A stretch of DNA of 64,000 nucleotides. Source: Pratylenchus scribneri. Taxonomy: Eukaryota > Nematoda > Chromadorea > Rhabditida > Pratylenchidae. Position 1 is the stretch's first letter. The number at the start of each line of letters is the position of its first letter. Under the pieces are notes generated by a model that searched no databases, was not told the origin of the DNA, and saw nothing but the letters and a program-made list of their open reading frames with translations. The position numbers and the translations under genes are program-made. Positions 15,201 through 30,420 of this stretch are shown here, one piece after another. The stretch lies in NCBI GenBank assembly GCA_030063045.1, contig JAQSEB010000207.1:81640-145639 (forward strand). Reading direction: 5' to 3'.

Positions 15201-17340
15201 AAATTAAATTCTGGCCTCAAAATGGTCATAAAATACTTTTCGATCGATTGAATTATTGAATATTTTTGAAAAATTTATTAAAAATCAATAATGAGGTATT
15301 TTAAAAAATCGAAGGCTTTGATACCTCTATTTTAGAGTGAAGTATATGATTCTAATGGAATTTTCAAAAAAATTAAATTCTGGCCTCAAAATGGTCATAA
15401 AATACTTTTCGATCGATTGAATTATTGAATATTTTTGATAAAATTTATTAAAAATCAATAATGAGGTATTTTAAAAAATCGAAGGCTTTGATACCTCTAT
15501 TTTAGAGTGAAGTATATGATTCTAATGGAATTTTCAAAAAAATTAAATTCTAGCCCCAAATTGGTCGGAAGATACTTTTCGATCGATTGAATTATTGAAT
15601 ATTTTTGAAAAATTTATTAAAAATCAATAATGAGGTATTTTAAAAAATCGAAGGCTTTGATACCTCTATTTTAGAGTGAAGAATATGATTCTAATAATAT
15701 TTTTGAAAAAAATTAAATTCTAGCCCCAAATTGGTCGGAAGATACTTTTCGATCCATTGAATTATTGAATATTTTTGATAAAATTTATTAAAAATCAATA
15801 ATGAGGTATTTTAAAAAATCGAAGGCTTTGATACCTCTATTTTAGAGTGAAGAATATGATTCTAATAATATTTTTGAAAAAAATTAAATTCTGGCCTCAA
15901 AATTGTCATAAAATACTTTTCGATCGATTGAATTATTGAATATTTTTGATAAAATTTATTAAAAATCAATAATGAGGTATTTTAAAAAATCGAAGGCTTT
16001 GATACCTCTATTTTAGAGTGAAGAATATGATTCTAATAATATTTTTGAAAAAAATTAAATTCTAGCCCCAAATTGGTCGGAAGATACTTTTCGATCGATT
16101 GAATTATTGAATATTTTTGAAAAATTTATTAAAAATCAATAATGAGGTATTTTAAAAAATCGAAGGCTTTGATACCTCTATTTTAGAGTGAAGTATATGA
16201 TTCTAATGGAATTTTCAAAAAAATTAAATTCTGGCCTCAAAATGGTCATAAAATACTTTTCGATCGATTGAATTATTGAATATTTTTGAAAAATTTATTA
16301 AAAATCAATAATGAGGTATTTTAAAAAATCGAAGGCTTTGATACCTCTATTTTAGAGTGAAGTATATGATTCTAATGGAATTTTCAAAAAAATTAAATTC
16401 TGGCCTCAAAATGGTCATAAAATACTTTTCGATCGATTGAATTATTGAATATTTTTGATAAAATTTATTAAAAATCAATAATGAGGTATTTTAAAAAATC
16501 GAAGGCTTTGATACCTCTATTTTAGAGTGAAGTATATGATTCTAATGGAATTTTCAAAAAAATTAAATTCTAGCCCCAAATTGGTCGGAAGATACTTTTC
16601 GATCGATTGAATTATTGAATATTTTTGAAAAATTTATTAAAAATCAATAATGAGGTATTTTAAAAAATCGAAGGCTTTGATACCTCTATTTTAGAGTGAA
16701 GTATATGATTCTAATGGAATTTTCAAAAAAATTAAATTCTGGCCTCAAAATGGTCATAAAATACTTTTCGATCGATTGAATTATTGAATATTTTTGAAAA
16801 ATTTATTAAAAATCAATAATGAGGTATTTTAAAAAATCGAAGGCTTTGATACCTCTATTTTAGAGTGAAGTATATGATTCTAATGGAATTTTCAAAAAAA
16901 TTAAATTCTGGCCTCAAAATGGTCATAAAATACTTTTCGATCGATTGAATTATTGAATATTTTTGATAAAATTTATTAAAAATCAATAATGAGGTATTTT
17001 AAAAAATCGAAGGCTTTGATACCTCTATTTTAGAGTGAAGTATATGATTCTAATGGAATTTTCAAAAAAATTAAATTCTAGCCCCAAATTGGTCGGAAGA
17101 TACTTTTCGATCGATTGAATTATTGAATATTTTTGAAAAATTTATTAAAAATCAATAATGAGGTATTTTAAAAAATCGAAGGCTTTGATACCTCTATTTT
17201 AGAGTGAAGTATATGATTCTAATGGAATTTTCAAAAAAATTAAATTCTAGCCCCAAATTGGTCGGAAGATACTTTTCGATCGATTGAATTATTGAATATT
17301 TTTGATAAAATTTATTAAAAATCAATAATGAGGTATTTTA
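12290..17340 (+). repeat. Satellite zone dominated by the GTATATGATTCTAATGG subtype
   Basis: Most monomers here read GAAGTATATG instead of GAAGAATATG, together with AATGGAATTTTCAAAA, and many have GAAAAATTTATT for GATAAAATTTATT. Units are therefore 169 or 170 bp. The subtype is almost confined to this zone, apart from copies near 18,400, 27,430-27,650 and 29,310-29,520, which fits local amplification. Confidence 0.85.
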
Positions 17341-17344
17341 AAAA

Positions 17345-18350
17345 ATCGAAGGCTTTGATACCTCTATTTTAGAGTGAAGAATATGATTCTAATAATATTT
17401 TTGAAAAAAATTAAATTCTAGCCCCAAATTGGTGGGAAGATACTTTCCGATCGATTGAATTATTGAATATTTTTGATAAAATTTATTAAAAATCAATAAT
17501 GAGGTATTTTTAAAAATCGAAGGCTTTGATACCTCTATTTTAGAGTGAAGAATATGATTCTAATAATATTTTTGAAAAAAATTAAATTCTAGCCCCAAAT
17601 TGGTGGGAAGATACTTTCCGATCGATTGAATTATTGAATATTTTTGATAAAATTTATTAAAAATCAATAATGAGGTATTTTAAAAAATTGTAGGCTTTGA
17701 TACCTCTATTTTAGAGTGAAGAATATGATTCTAATAATATTTTTGAAAAAAATTAAATTCTAGCCTCAAAATTGTCATAAAATACTTTCCGATCGATTGA
17801 ATTATTGAATATTTTTGATAAAATTTATTAAAAATCAATAATGAGGTATTTTAAAAAATTGTAGGCTTTGATACCTCTATTTTAGAGTGAAGAATATGAT
17901 TCTAATAATATTTTTGAAAAAAATTAAATTCTAGCCCCAAATTGGTCGGAAGATACTTTTCGATCGATTGAATTATTGAATATTTTTGATAAAATTTATT
18001 AAAAATCAATAATGAGGTATTTTTAAAAATTGAAGGCTTTGATACCTCTATTTTAGATTGAAGAATATGATTCTAATAATATTTTTGAAAAAAATTAAAT
18101 TCTAGCCCCAAATTGGTGGGAAGATACTTTCCGATCGATTGAATTATTGAATATTTTTGATAAAATTTATTAAAAATCAATAATGAGGTATTTTAAAAAA
18201 TTGTAGGCTTTGATACCTCTATTTTAGAGTGAAGAATATGATTCTAATAATATTTTTGAAAAAAATTAAATTCTGGCCTCAAAATGGTCATAAAATACTT
18301 TTCGATCGATTGAATTATTGAATATTTTTGATAAAATTTATTAAAAATCA
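17345..18350 (+). repeat. Satellite zone with TTGTAGGCTTTG and GGTGGGAAGATAC variants
   Basis: Several monomers carry AAATTGTAGGC instead of AAATCGAAGGC and GGTGGGAAG instead of GGTCGGAAG. The same variants occur together near 11,820-12,100, so the two zones, about 6 kb apart and flanking the GTATATG block, share an origin. Confidence 0.8.
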
Positions 18351-18539
18351 ATAATGAGGTATTTTAAAAAATCGAAGGCTTTGATACCTCTATTTTAGAG
18401 TGAAGTATATGATTCTAATGGAATTTTCAAAAAAATTAAATTCTAGCCCCAAATTGGTCGGAAGATACTTTTCGATCGATTGAATTATTGAATATTTTTG
18501 AAAAATTTATTAAAAATCAATAATGAGGTATTTTAAAAA

Positions 18540-21500
18540 ATCGAAGGCTTTGATACCTCTATTTTAGAGTGAAGAATATGATTCTAATAATATTTTTGAA
18601 AAAAATAAAATTCTGGCCTCAAAATGGTCATAAAATACTTTTCGATCGATTGAATTATTGAATATTTTTGATAAAATTTATTAAAAATCAATAATGAGGT
18701 ATTTTAAAAAATCGAAGGCTTTGATACCTCTATTTTAGAGTGAAGAATATGATTCTAATAATATTTTTGAAAAAAATAAAATTCTGGCCTCAAAATGGTC
18801 ATAAAATACTTTTCGATCGATTGAATTATTGAATATTTTTGAAAAATTTATTAAAAATCAATAATGAGGTATTTTAAAAAATCGAAGGCTTTGATACCTC
18901 TATTTTAGAGTGAAGAATATGATTCTAATAATATTTTTGAAAAAAATAAAATTCTGGCCTCAAAATGGTCATAAAATACTTTTCGATCGATTGAATTATT
19001 GAATATTTTTGAAAAATTTATTAAAAATCAATAATGAGGTATTTTAAAAAATCGAAGGCTTTGATACCTCTATTTTAGAGTGAAGAATATGATTCTAATA
19101 ATATTTTTGAAAAAAATAAAATTCTGGCCTCAAAATGGTCATAAAATACTTTTCGATCGATTGAATTATTGAATATTTTTGATAAAATTTATTAAAAATC
19201 AATAATGAGGTATTTTAAAAAATCGAAGGCTTTGATACCTCTATTTTAGAGTGAAGAATATGATTCTAATAATATTTTTGAAAAAAATAAAATTCTGGCC
19301 TCAAAATGGTCATAAAATACTTTTCGATCGATTGAATTATTGAATATTTTTGAAAAATTTATTAAAAATCAATAATGAGGTATTTTAAAAAATCGAAGGC
19401 TTTGATACCTCTATTTTAGAGTGAAGAATATGATTCTAATAATATTTTTGAAAAAAATAAAATTCTGGCCTCAAAATGGTCATAAAATACTTTTCGATCG
19501 ATTGAATTATTGAATATTTTTGATAAAATTTATTAAAAATCAATAATGAGGTATTTTAAAAAATCGAAGGCTTTGATACCTCTATTTTAGAGTGAAGAAT
19601 ATGATTCTAATAATATTTTTGAAAAAAATAAAATTCTGGCCTCAAAATGGTCATAAAATACTTTTCGATCGATTGAATTATTGAATATTTTTGAAAAATT
19701 TATTAAAAATCAATAATGAGGTATTTTAAAAAATCGAAGGCTTTGATACCTCTATTTTAGAGTGAAGAATATGATTCTAATAATATTTTTGAAAAAAATA
19801 AAATTCTGGCCTCAAAATGGTCATAAAATACTTTTCGATCGATTGAATTATTGAATATTTTTGATAAAATTTATTAAAAATCAATAATGAGGTATTTTAA
19901 AAAATCGAAGGCTTTGATACCTCTATTTAAGAGTGGAGAATATGATTCTAATAATATTTTTGAAAAAAATAAAATTCTGGCCTCAAAATGGTCATAAAAT
20001 ACTTTTCGATCGATTGAATTATTGAATATTTTTGATAAAATTTATTAAAAATCAATAATGAGGTATTTTAAAAAATCGAAGGCTTTGATACCTCTATTTT
20101 AGAGTGGAGAATATGATTCTAATAATATTTTTGAAAAAAATAAAATTCTGGCCTCAAAATGGTCATAAAATACTTTTCGATCGATTGAATTATTGAATAT
20201 TTTTGAAAAATTTATTAAAAATCAATAATGAGGTATTTTAAAAAATCGAAGGCTTTGATACCTCTATTTTAGAGTGAAGAATATGATTCTAATAATATTT
20301 TTGAAAAAAATTTAATTCTGGCCTCAAAATGGTCATAAAATACTTTTCGATCGATTGAATTATTGAATATTTTTGAAAAATTTATTAAAAATCAATAATG
20401 AGGTATTTTAAAAAATCGAAGGCTTTGATACCTCTATTTTAGAGTGAAGAATATGATTCTAATAATATTTTTGAAAAAAATAAAATTCTGGCCTCAAAAT
20501 GGTCATAAAATACTTTTCGATCGATTGAATTATTGAATATTTTTGAAAAATTTATTAAAAATCAATAATGAGGTATTTTAAAAAATCGAAGGCTTTGATA
20601 CCTCTATTTTAGAGTGAAGAATATGATTCTAATAATATTTTTGAAAAAAATAAAATTCTGGCCTCAAAATGGTCATAAAATACTTTTCGATCGATTGAAT
20701 TATTGAATATTTTTGAAAAATTTATTAAAAATCAATAATGAGGTATTTTAAAAAATCGAAGGCTTTGATACCTCTATTTTAGAGTGAAGAATATGATTCT
20801 AATAATATTTTTGAAAAAAATAAAATTCTGGCCTCAAAATGGTCATAAAATACTTTTCGATCGATTGAATTATTGAATATTTTTGAAAAATTTATTAAAA
20901 ATCAATAATGAGGTATTTTAAAAAATCGAAGGCTTTGATACCTCTATTTTAGAGTGAAGAATATGATTCTAATAATATTTTTGAAAAAAATAAAATTCTG
21001 GCCTCAAAATGGTCATAAAATACTTTTCGATCGATTGAATTATTGAATATTTTTGAAAAATTTATTAAAAATCAATAATGAGGTATTTTAAAAAATCGAA
21101 GGCTTTGATACCTCTATTTTAGAGTGAAGAATATGATTCTAATAATATTTTTGAAAAAAATAAAATTCTGGCCTCAAAATGGTCATAAAATACTTTTCGA
21201 TCGATTGAATTATTGAATATTTTTGAAAAATTTATTAAAAATCAATAATGAGGTATTTTAAAAAATCGAAGGCTTTGATACCTCTATTTTAGAGTGAAGA
21301 ATATGATTCTAATAATATTTTAGAAAAAAATAAAATTCTGGCCTCAAAATGGTCATAAAATACTTTTCGATCGATTGAATTATTGAATATTTTTGATAAA
21401 ATTTATTAAAAATCAATAATGAGGTATTTTAAAAAATCGAAGGCTTTGATACCTCTATTTTAGAGTGGAGAATATGATTCTAATAATATTTTTGAAAAAA

Positions 21501-24500
21501 ATTTAATTCTGGCCTCAAAATGGTCATAAAATACTTTTCGATCGATTGAATTATTGAATATTTTTGAAAAATTTATTAAAAATCAATAATGAGGTATTTT
21601 AAAAAATCGAAGGCTTTGATACCTCTATTTTAGAGTGAAGAATATGATTCTAATAATATTTTTGAAAAAAATAAAATTCTGGCCTCAAAATGGTCATAAA
21701 ATACTTTTCGATCGATTGAATTATTGAATATTTTTGATAAAATTTATTAAAAATCAATAATGAGGTATTTTAAAAAATCGAAGGCTTTGATACCTCTATT
21801 TTAGAGTGGAGAATATGATTCTAATAATATTTTTGAAAAAAATTTAATTCTGGCCTCAAAATGGTCATAAAATACTTTTCGATCGATTGAATTATTGAAT
21901 ATTTTTGAAAAATTTATTAAAAATCAATAATGAGGTATTTTAAAAAATCGAAGGCTTTGATACCTCTATTTTAGAGTGAAGAATATGATTCTAATAATAT
22001 TTTTGAAAAAAATAAAATTCTGGCCTCAAAATGGTCATAAAATACTTTTCGATCGATTGAATTATTGAATATTTTTGATAAAATTTATTAAAAATCAATA
22101 ATGAGGTATTTTAAAAAATCGAAGGCTTTGATACCTCTATTTTAGAGTGGAGAATATGATTCTAATAATATTTTTGAAAAAAATTTAATTCTGGCCTCAA
22201 AATGGTCATAAAATACTTTTCGATCGATTGTATTATTGAATATTTTTGAAAAATTTATTAAAAATCAATAATGAGGTATTTTAAAAAATCGAAGGCTTTG
22301 ATACCTCTATTTTAGAGTGAAGAATATGATTCTAATAATATTTTTGAAAAAAATAAAATTCTGGTATCAAAATGGTCATAAAATACTTTTCGATCGATTG
22401 AATTATTGAATATTTTTGATAAAATTTATTAAAAATCAATAATGAGGTATTTTAAAAAATCGAAGGCTTTGATACCTCTATTTTAGAGTGGAGAATATGA
22501 TTCTAATAATATTTTTGAAAAAAATTTAATTCTGGCCTCAAAATGGTCATAAAATACTTTTCGATCGATTGAATTATTGAATATTTTTGATAAAATTTAT
22601 TAAAAATCAATAATGAGGTATTTTAAAAAATCGAAGGCTTTGATACCTCTATTTTAGAGTGGAGAATATGATTCTAATAATATTTTTGAAAAAAATTTAA
22701 TTCTGGCCTCAAAATGGTCATAAAATACTTTTCGATCGATTGAATTATTGAATATTTTTGAAAAATTTATTAAAAATCAATAATGAGGTATTTTAAAAAA
22801 TCGAAGGCTTTGATACCTCTATTTTAGAGTGAAGAATATGATTCTAATAATATTTTTGAAAAAAATAAAATTCTGGCCTCAAAATGGTCATAAAATACTT
22901 TTCGATCGATTGAATTATTGAATATTTTTGATAAAATTTATTAAAAATCAATAATGAGGTATTTTAAAAAATCGAAGGCTTTGATACCTCTATTTTAGAG
23001 TGGAGAATATGATTCTAATAATATTTTTGAAAAAAATTTAATTCTGGCCTCAAAATGGTCATAAAATACTTTTCGATCGATTGAATTATTGAATATTTTT
23101 GAAAAATTTATTAAAAATCAATAATGAGGTATTTTAAAAAATCGAAGGCTTTGATACCTCTATTTTAGAGTGAAGAATATGATTCTAATAATATTTTTGA
23201 AAAAAATAAAATTCTGGCCTCAAAATGGTCATAAAATACTTTTCGATCGATTGAATTATTGAATATTTTTGATAAAATTTATTAAAAATCAATAATGAGG
23301 TATTTTAAAAAATCGAAGGCTTTGATACCTCTATTTTAGAGTGGTGAATATGATTCTAATAATATTTTTGAAAAAAATTTAATTCTGGCCTCAAAATGGT
23401 CATAAAATACTTTTCGATCGATTGAATTATTGAATATTTTTGAAAAATTTATTAAAAATCAATAATGAGGTATTTTAAAAAATCGAAGGCTTTGATACCT
23501 CTATTTTAGAGTGAAGAATATGATTCTAATAATATTTTTGAAAAAAATAAAATTCTGGCCTCAAAATGGTCATAAAATACTTTTCGATCGATTGAATTAT
23601 TGAATATTTTTGATAAAATTTATTAAAAATCAATAATGAGGTATTTTAAAAAATCGAAGGCTTTGATACCTCTATTTTAGAGTGGAGAATATGATTCTAA
23701 TAATATTTTTGAAAAAAATTTAATTCTGGCCTCAAAATGGTCATAAAATACTTTTCGATCGATTGAATTATTGAATATTTTTGAAAAATTTATTAAAAAT
23801 CAATAATGAGGTATTTTAAAAAATCGAAGGCTTTGATACCTCTATTTTAGAGTGAAGAATATGATTCTAATAATATTTTTGAAAAAAATTTAATTCTGGC
23901 CTCAAAATGGTCATAAAATACTTTTCGATCGATTGAATTATTGAATATTTTTGAAAAATTTATTAAAAATCAATAATGAGGTATTTTAAAAAATCGAAGG
24001 CTTTGATACCTCTATTTTAGAGTGAAGAATATGATTCTAATAATATTTTTGAAAAAAATAAAATTCTGGCCTCAAAATGGTCATAAAATACTTTTCGATC
24101 GATTGAATTATTGAATATTTTTGAAAAATTTATTAAAAATCAATAATGAGGTATTTTAAAAAATCGAAGGCTTTGATACCTCTATTTTAGAGTGAAGAAT
24201 ATGATTCTAATAATATTTTTGAAAAAAATAAAATTCTGGTATCAAAATGGTCATAAAATACTTTTCGATCGATTGAATTATTGAATATTTTTGATAAAAT
24301 TTATTAAAAATCAATAATGAGGTATTTTAAAAAATCGAAGGCTTTGATACCTCTATTTTAGAGTGGTGAATATGATTCTAATAATATTTTTGAAAAAAAT
24401 TTAATTCTGGCCTCAAAATGGTCATAAAATACTTTTCGATCGATTGAATTATTGAATATTTTTGAAAAATTTATTAAAAATCAATAATGAGGTATTTTAA

Positions 24501-25900
24501 AAAATCGAAGGCTTTGATACCTCTATTTTAGAGTGAAGAATATGATTCTAATAATATTTTTGAAAAAAATAAAATTCTGGTATCAAAATGGTCATAAAAT
24601 ACTTTTCGATCGATTGAATTATTGAATATTTTTGATAAAATTTATTAAAAATCAATAATGAGGTATTTTAAAAAATCGAAGGCTTTGATACCTCTATTTT
24701 AGAGTGGAGAATATGATTCTAATAATATTTTTGAAAAAAATTTAATTCTGGCCTCAAAATGGTCATAAAATACTTTTCGATCGATTGAATTATTGAATAT
24801 TTTTGAAAAATTTATTAAAAATCAATAATGAGGTATTTTAAAAAATCGAAGGCTTTGATACCTCTATTTTAGAGTGAAGAATATGATTCTAATAATATTT
24901 TTGAAAAAAATTTAATTCTGGCCTCAAAATGGTCATAAAATACTTTTCGATCGATTGAATTATTGAATATTTTTGAAAAATTTATTAAAAATCAATAATG
25001 AGGTATTTTAAAAAATCGAAGGCTTTGATACCTCTATTTTAGAGTGAAGAATATGATTCTAATAATATTTTTGAAAAAAATAAAATTCTGGCCTCAAAAT
25101 GGTCATAAAATACTTTTCGATCGATTGAATTATTGAATATTTTTGAAAAATTTATTAAAAATCAATAATGAGGTATTTTAAAAAATCGAAGGCTTTGATA
25201 CCTCTATTTTAGAGTGAAGAATATGATTCTAATAATATTTTTGAAAAAAATAAAATTCTGGCCTCAAAATGGTCATAAAATACTTTTCGATCGATTGAAT
25301 TATTGAATATTTTTGAAAAATTTATTAAAAATCAATAATGAGGTATTTTAAAAAATCGAAGGCTTTGATACCTCTATTTTAGAGTGAAGAATATGATTCT
25401 AATAATATTTTAGAAAAAAATAAAATTCTGGCCTCAAAATGGTCATAAAATACTTTTCGATCGATTGAATTATTGAATATTTTTGAAAAATTTATTAAAA
25501 ATCAATAATGAGGTATTTTAAAAAATCGAAGGCTTTGATACCTCTATTTTAGAGTGGAGAATATGATTCTAATAATATTTTTGAAAAAAATTTAATTCTG
25601 GCCTCAAAATGGTCATAAAATACTTTTCGATCGATTGAATTATTGAATATTTTTGAAAAATTTATTAAAAATCAATAATGAGGTATTTTAAAAAATCGAA
25701 GGCTTTGATACCTCTATTTTAGAGTGAAGAATATGATTCTAATAATATTTTTGAAAAAAATAAAATTCTGGCCTCAAAATGGTCATAAAATACTTTTCGA
25801 TCGATTGAATTATTGAATATTTTTGAAAAATGTATTAAAAATCAATAATGAGGTATTTTAAAAAATCGAAGGCTTTGATACCTCTATTTTAGAGTGAAGA
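18540..25900 (+). repeat. Satellite zone of AAATAAAATT and AAATTTAATT subtypes, partly a dimeric HOR
   Basis: Nearly all monomers here carry CTGGCCTCAAAATGGTCAT, with AAATAAAATTCTGG or AAATTTAATTCTGG. From about 21,400 to 23,750 the two types mostly alternate. One has GTGAAGAATATG with AAATAAAATT and ends GATAAAATTT; the other has GTGGAGAATATG with AAATTTAATT and ends GAAAAATTT. This gives a dimer of about 341 bp. A few copies carry CTGGTATCAAAATGG. Confidence 0.85.
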
Positions 25901-26279
25901 ATATGATTCTAATAATATTTTTGAAAAAAATTAAATTCTGGCCTCAAAATTGTCATAAAATACTTTTCGATCGATTGAATTATTGAATATTTTTGATAAA
26001 ATTTATTAAAAATCAATAATGAGGTATTTTAAAAAATCGAAGGCTTTGATACCTCTATTTTAGAGTGAAGAATATGATTCTAATAATATTTTTGAAAAAA
26101 ATTAAATTCTGGCCTCAAAATTGTCATAAAATACTTTTCGATCGATTGAATTATTGAATATTTTTGATAAAATTTATTAAAAATCAATAATGAGGTATTT
26201 TAAAAAATCGAAGGCTTTGATACCTCTATTTTAGAGTGAAGAATATGATTCTAATAATATTTTTGAAAAAAATTAAATT

Positions 26280-29200
26280 CTGGCCTCAAAATTGTCATAA
26301 AATACTTTTCGATCGATTGAATTATTGAATATTTTTGATAAAATTTATTAAAAATCAATAATGAGGTATTTTAAAAAATCGAAGGCTTTGATACCTCTAT
26401 TTTAGAGTGAAGAATATGATTCTAATAATATTTTTGAAAAAAATTAAATTCTAGCCCCAAATTGGTCGGAAGATACTTTTCGATCGATTGAATTATTGAA
26501 TATTTTTGATAAAATTTATTAAAAATCAATAATGAGGTATTTTAAAAAATCGAAGGCTTTGATACCTCTATTTTAGAGTGAAGAATATGATACTAATAAT
26601 ATTTTTGAAAAAAATTAAATTCTGGCCTCAAAATTGTCATAAAATACTTTTCGATCGATTGAATTATTGAATATTTTTGATAAAATTTATTAAAAATCAA
26701 TAATGAGGTATTTTAAAAAATCGAAGGCTTTGATACCTCTATTTTAGAGTGAAGAATATGATTCTAATAATATTTTTGAAAAAAATTAAATTCTAGCCCC
26801 AAATTGGTCGGAAGATACTTTTCGATCGATTGAATTATTGAATATTTTTGATAAAATTTATTAAAAATCAATAATGAGGTATTTTAAAAAATCGAAGGCT
26901 TTGATACCTCTATTTTAGAGTGAAGAATATGATACTAATAATATTTTTGAAAAAAATTAAATTCTGGCCTCAAAATTGTCATAAAATACTTTTCGATCGA
27001 TTGAATTATTGAATATTTTTGATAAAATTTATTAAAAATCAATAATGAGGTATTTTAAAAAATCGAAGGCTTTGATACCTCTATTTTAGAGTGAAGAATA
27101 TGATTCTAATAATATTTTTGAAAAAAATTAAATTCTAGCCCCAAATTGGTCGGAAGATACTTTTCGATCGATTGAATTATTGAATATTTTTGATAAAATT
27201 TATTAAAAATCAATAATGAGGTATTTTAAAAAATCGAAGGCTTTGATACCTCTATTTTAGAGTGAAGAATATGATACTAATAATATTTTTGAAAAAAATT
27301 AAATTCTGGCCTTAAAATTGTCATAAAATACTTTTCGATCGATTGAATTATTGAATATTTTTGATAAAATTTATTAAAAATCAATAATGAGGTATTTTAA
27401 AAAATCGAAGGCTTTGATACCTCTATTTTAGAGTGAAGTATATGATTCTAATGGAATTTTCAAAAAAATTAAATTCTAGCCCCAAATTGGTCGGAAGATA
27501 CTTTTCGATCGATTGAATTATTGAATATTTTTGAAAAATTTATTAAAAATCAATAATGAGGTATTTTAAAAAATCGAAGGCTTTGATACCTCTATTTTAG
27601 AGTGAAGTATATGATTCTAATGGAATTTTCAAAAAAATTAAATTCTAGCCCCAAATTGGTCGGAAGATACTTTTCGATCGATTGAATTATTGAATATTTT
27701 TGATAAAATTTATTAAAAATCAATAATGAGGTATTTTAAAAAATCGAAGGCTTTGATACCTCTATTTTAGAGTGAAGAATATGATTCTAATAATATTTTT
27801 GAAAAAAATAAAATTCTGGCCTCAAAATGGTCATAAAATACTTTTCGATCGATTGAATTATTGAATATTTTTGAAAAATTTATTAAAAATCAATAATGAG
27901 GTATTTTAAAAAATCGAAGGCTTTGATACCTCTATTTTAGAGTGAAGAATATGATTCTAATAATATTTTTGAAAAAAATAAAATTCTGGTATCAAAATGG
28001 TCATAAAATACTTTTCGATCGATTGAATTATTGAATATTTTTGATAAAATTTATTAAAAATCAATAATGAGGTATTTTAAAAAATCGAAGGCTTTGATAC
28101 CTCTATTTTAGAGTGAAGAATATGATTCTAATAATATTTTTGAAAAAAATTAAATTCTGGCCTCAAAATTGTCATAAAATACTTTTCGATCGATTGAATT
28201 ATTGAATATTTTTGATAAAATTTATTAAAAATCAATAATGAGGTATTTTAAAAAATCGAAGGCTTTGATACCTCTATTTTAGAGTGAAGAATATGATTCT
28301 AATAATATTTTTGAAAAAAATTAAATTCTAGCCCCAAATTGGTCGGAAGATACTTTTCGATCGATTGAATTATTGAATATTTTTGATAAAATTTATTAAA
28401 AATCAATAATGAGGTATTTTAAAAAATCGAAGGCTTTGATACCTCTATTTTAGAGTGAAGAATATGATACTAATAATATTTTTGAAAAAAATTAAATTCT
28501 GGCCTCAAAATTGTCATAAAATACTTTTCGATCGATTGAATTATTGAATATTTTTGATAAAATTTATTAAAAATCAATAATGAGGTATTTTAAAAAATCG
28601 AAGGCTTTGATACCTCTATTTTAGAGTGAAGAATATGATTCTAATAATATTTTTGAAAAAAATTAAATTCTAGCCCCAAATTGGTCGGAAGATACTTTTC
28701 GATCGATTGAATTATTGAATATTTTTGATAAAATTTATTAAAAATCAATAATGAGGTATTTTAAAAAATCGAAGGCTTTGATACCTCTATTTTAGAGTGA
28801 AGAATATGATACTAATAATATTTTTGAAAAAAATTAAATTCTGGCCTCAAAATTGTCATAAAATACTTTTCGATCGATTGAATTATTGAATATTTTTGAT
28901 AAAATTTATTAAAAATCAATAATGAGGTATTTTAAAAAATCGAAGGCTTTGATACCTCTATTTTAGAGTGAAGAATATGATTCTAATAATATTTTTGAAA
29001 AAAATTAAATTCTAGCCCCAAATTGGTCGGAAGATACTTTTCGATCGATTGAATTATTGAATATTTTTGATAAAATTTATTAAAAATCAATAATGAGGTA
29101 TTTTAAAAAATCGAAGGCTTTGATACCTCTATTTTAGAGTGAAGAATATGATACTAATAATATTTTTGAAAAAAATTAAATTCTGGCCTTAAAATTGTCA

Positions 29201-30420
29201 TAAAATACTTTTCGATCGATTGAATTATTGAATATTTTTGATAAAATTTATTAAAAATCAATAATGAGGTATTTTAAAAAATCGAAGGCTTTGATACCTC
29301 TATTTTAGAGTGAAGTATATGATTCTAATGGAATTTTCAAAAAAATTAAATTCTAGCCCCAAATTGGTCGGAAGATACTTTTCGATCGATTGAATTATTG
29401 AATATTTTTGAAAAATTTATTAAAAATCAATAATGAGGTATTTTAAAAAATCGAAGGCTTTGATACCTCTATTTTAGAGTGAAGTATATGATTCTAATGG
29501 AATTTTCAAAAAAATTAAATTCTAGCCCCAAATTGGTCGGAAGATACTTTTCGATCGATTGAATTATTGAATATTTTTGATAAAATTTATTAAAAATCAA
29601 TAATGAGGTATTTTAAAAAATCGAAGGCTTTGATACCTCTATTTTAGAGTGAAGAATATGATTCTAATAATATTTTTGAAAAAAATAAAATTCTGGCCTC
29701 AAAATGGTCATAAAATACTTTTCGATCGATTGAATTATTGAATATTTTTGAAAAATTTATTAAAAATCAATAATGAGGTATTTTAAAAAATCGAAGGCTT
29801 TGATACCTCTATTTTAGAGTGAAGAATATGATTCTAATAATATTTTTGAAAAAAATAAAATTCTGGTATCAAAATGGTCATAAAATACTTTTCGATCGAT
29901 TGAATTATTGAATATTTTTGATAAAATTTATTAAAAATCAATAATGAGGTATTTTAAAAAATCGAAGGCTTTGATACCTCTATTTTAGAGTGAAGAATAT
30001 GATTCTAATAATATTTTTGAAAAAAATTAAATTCTGGCCTCAAAATTGTCATAAAATACTTTTCGATCGATTGAATTATTGAATATTTTTGATAAAATTT
30101 ATTAAAAATCAATAATGAGGTATTTTAAAAAATCGAAGGCTTTGATACCTCTATTTTAGAGTGAAGAATATGATTCTAATAATATTTTTGAAAAAAATTA
30201 AATTCTAGCCCCAAATTGGTCGGAAGATACTTTTCGATCGATTGAATTATTGAATATTTTTGATAAAATTTATTAAAAATCAATAATGAGGTATTTTAAA
30301 AAATCGAAGGCTTTGATACCTCTATTTTAGAGTGAAGAATATGATACTAATAATATTTTTGAAAAAAATTAAATTCTGGCCTCAAAATTGTCATAAAATA
30401 CTTTTCGATCGATTGAATTA
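26280..30420 (+). repeat. Higher-order repeat, 11-mer of 1,877 bp, duplicated in tandem
   Basis: Four independent markers recur at exactly 1,877 bp: GATACTAATAAT at 26589 and 28466, again at 26931 and 28808, CCTTAAAATTG at 27310 and 29187, and CTGGTATCAAAATGG at 27986 and 29863. The length is four short of 11 x 171, explained by the shortened subtypes inside the block. The copies are close to identical, which indicates a recent duplication. Confidence 0.92.
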
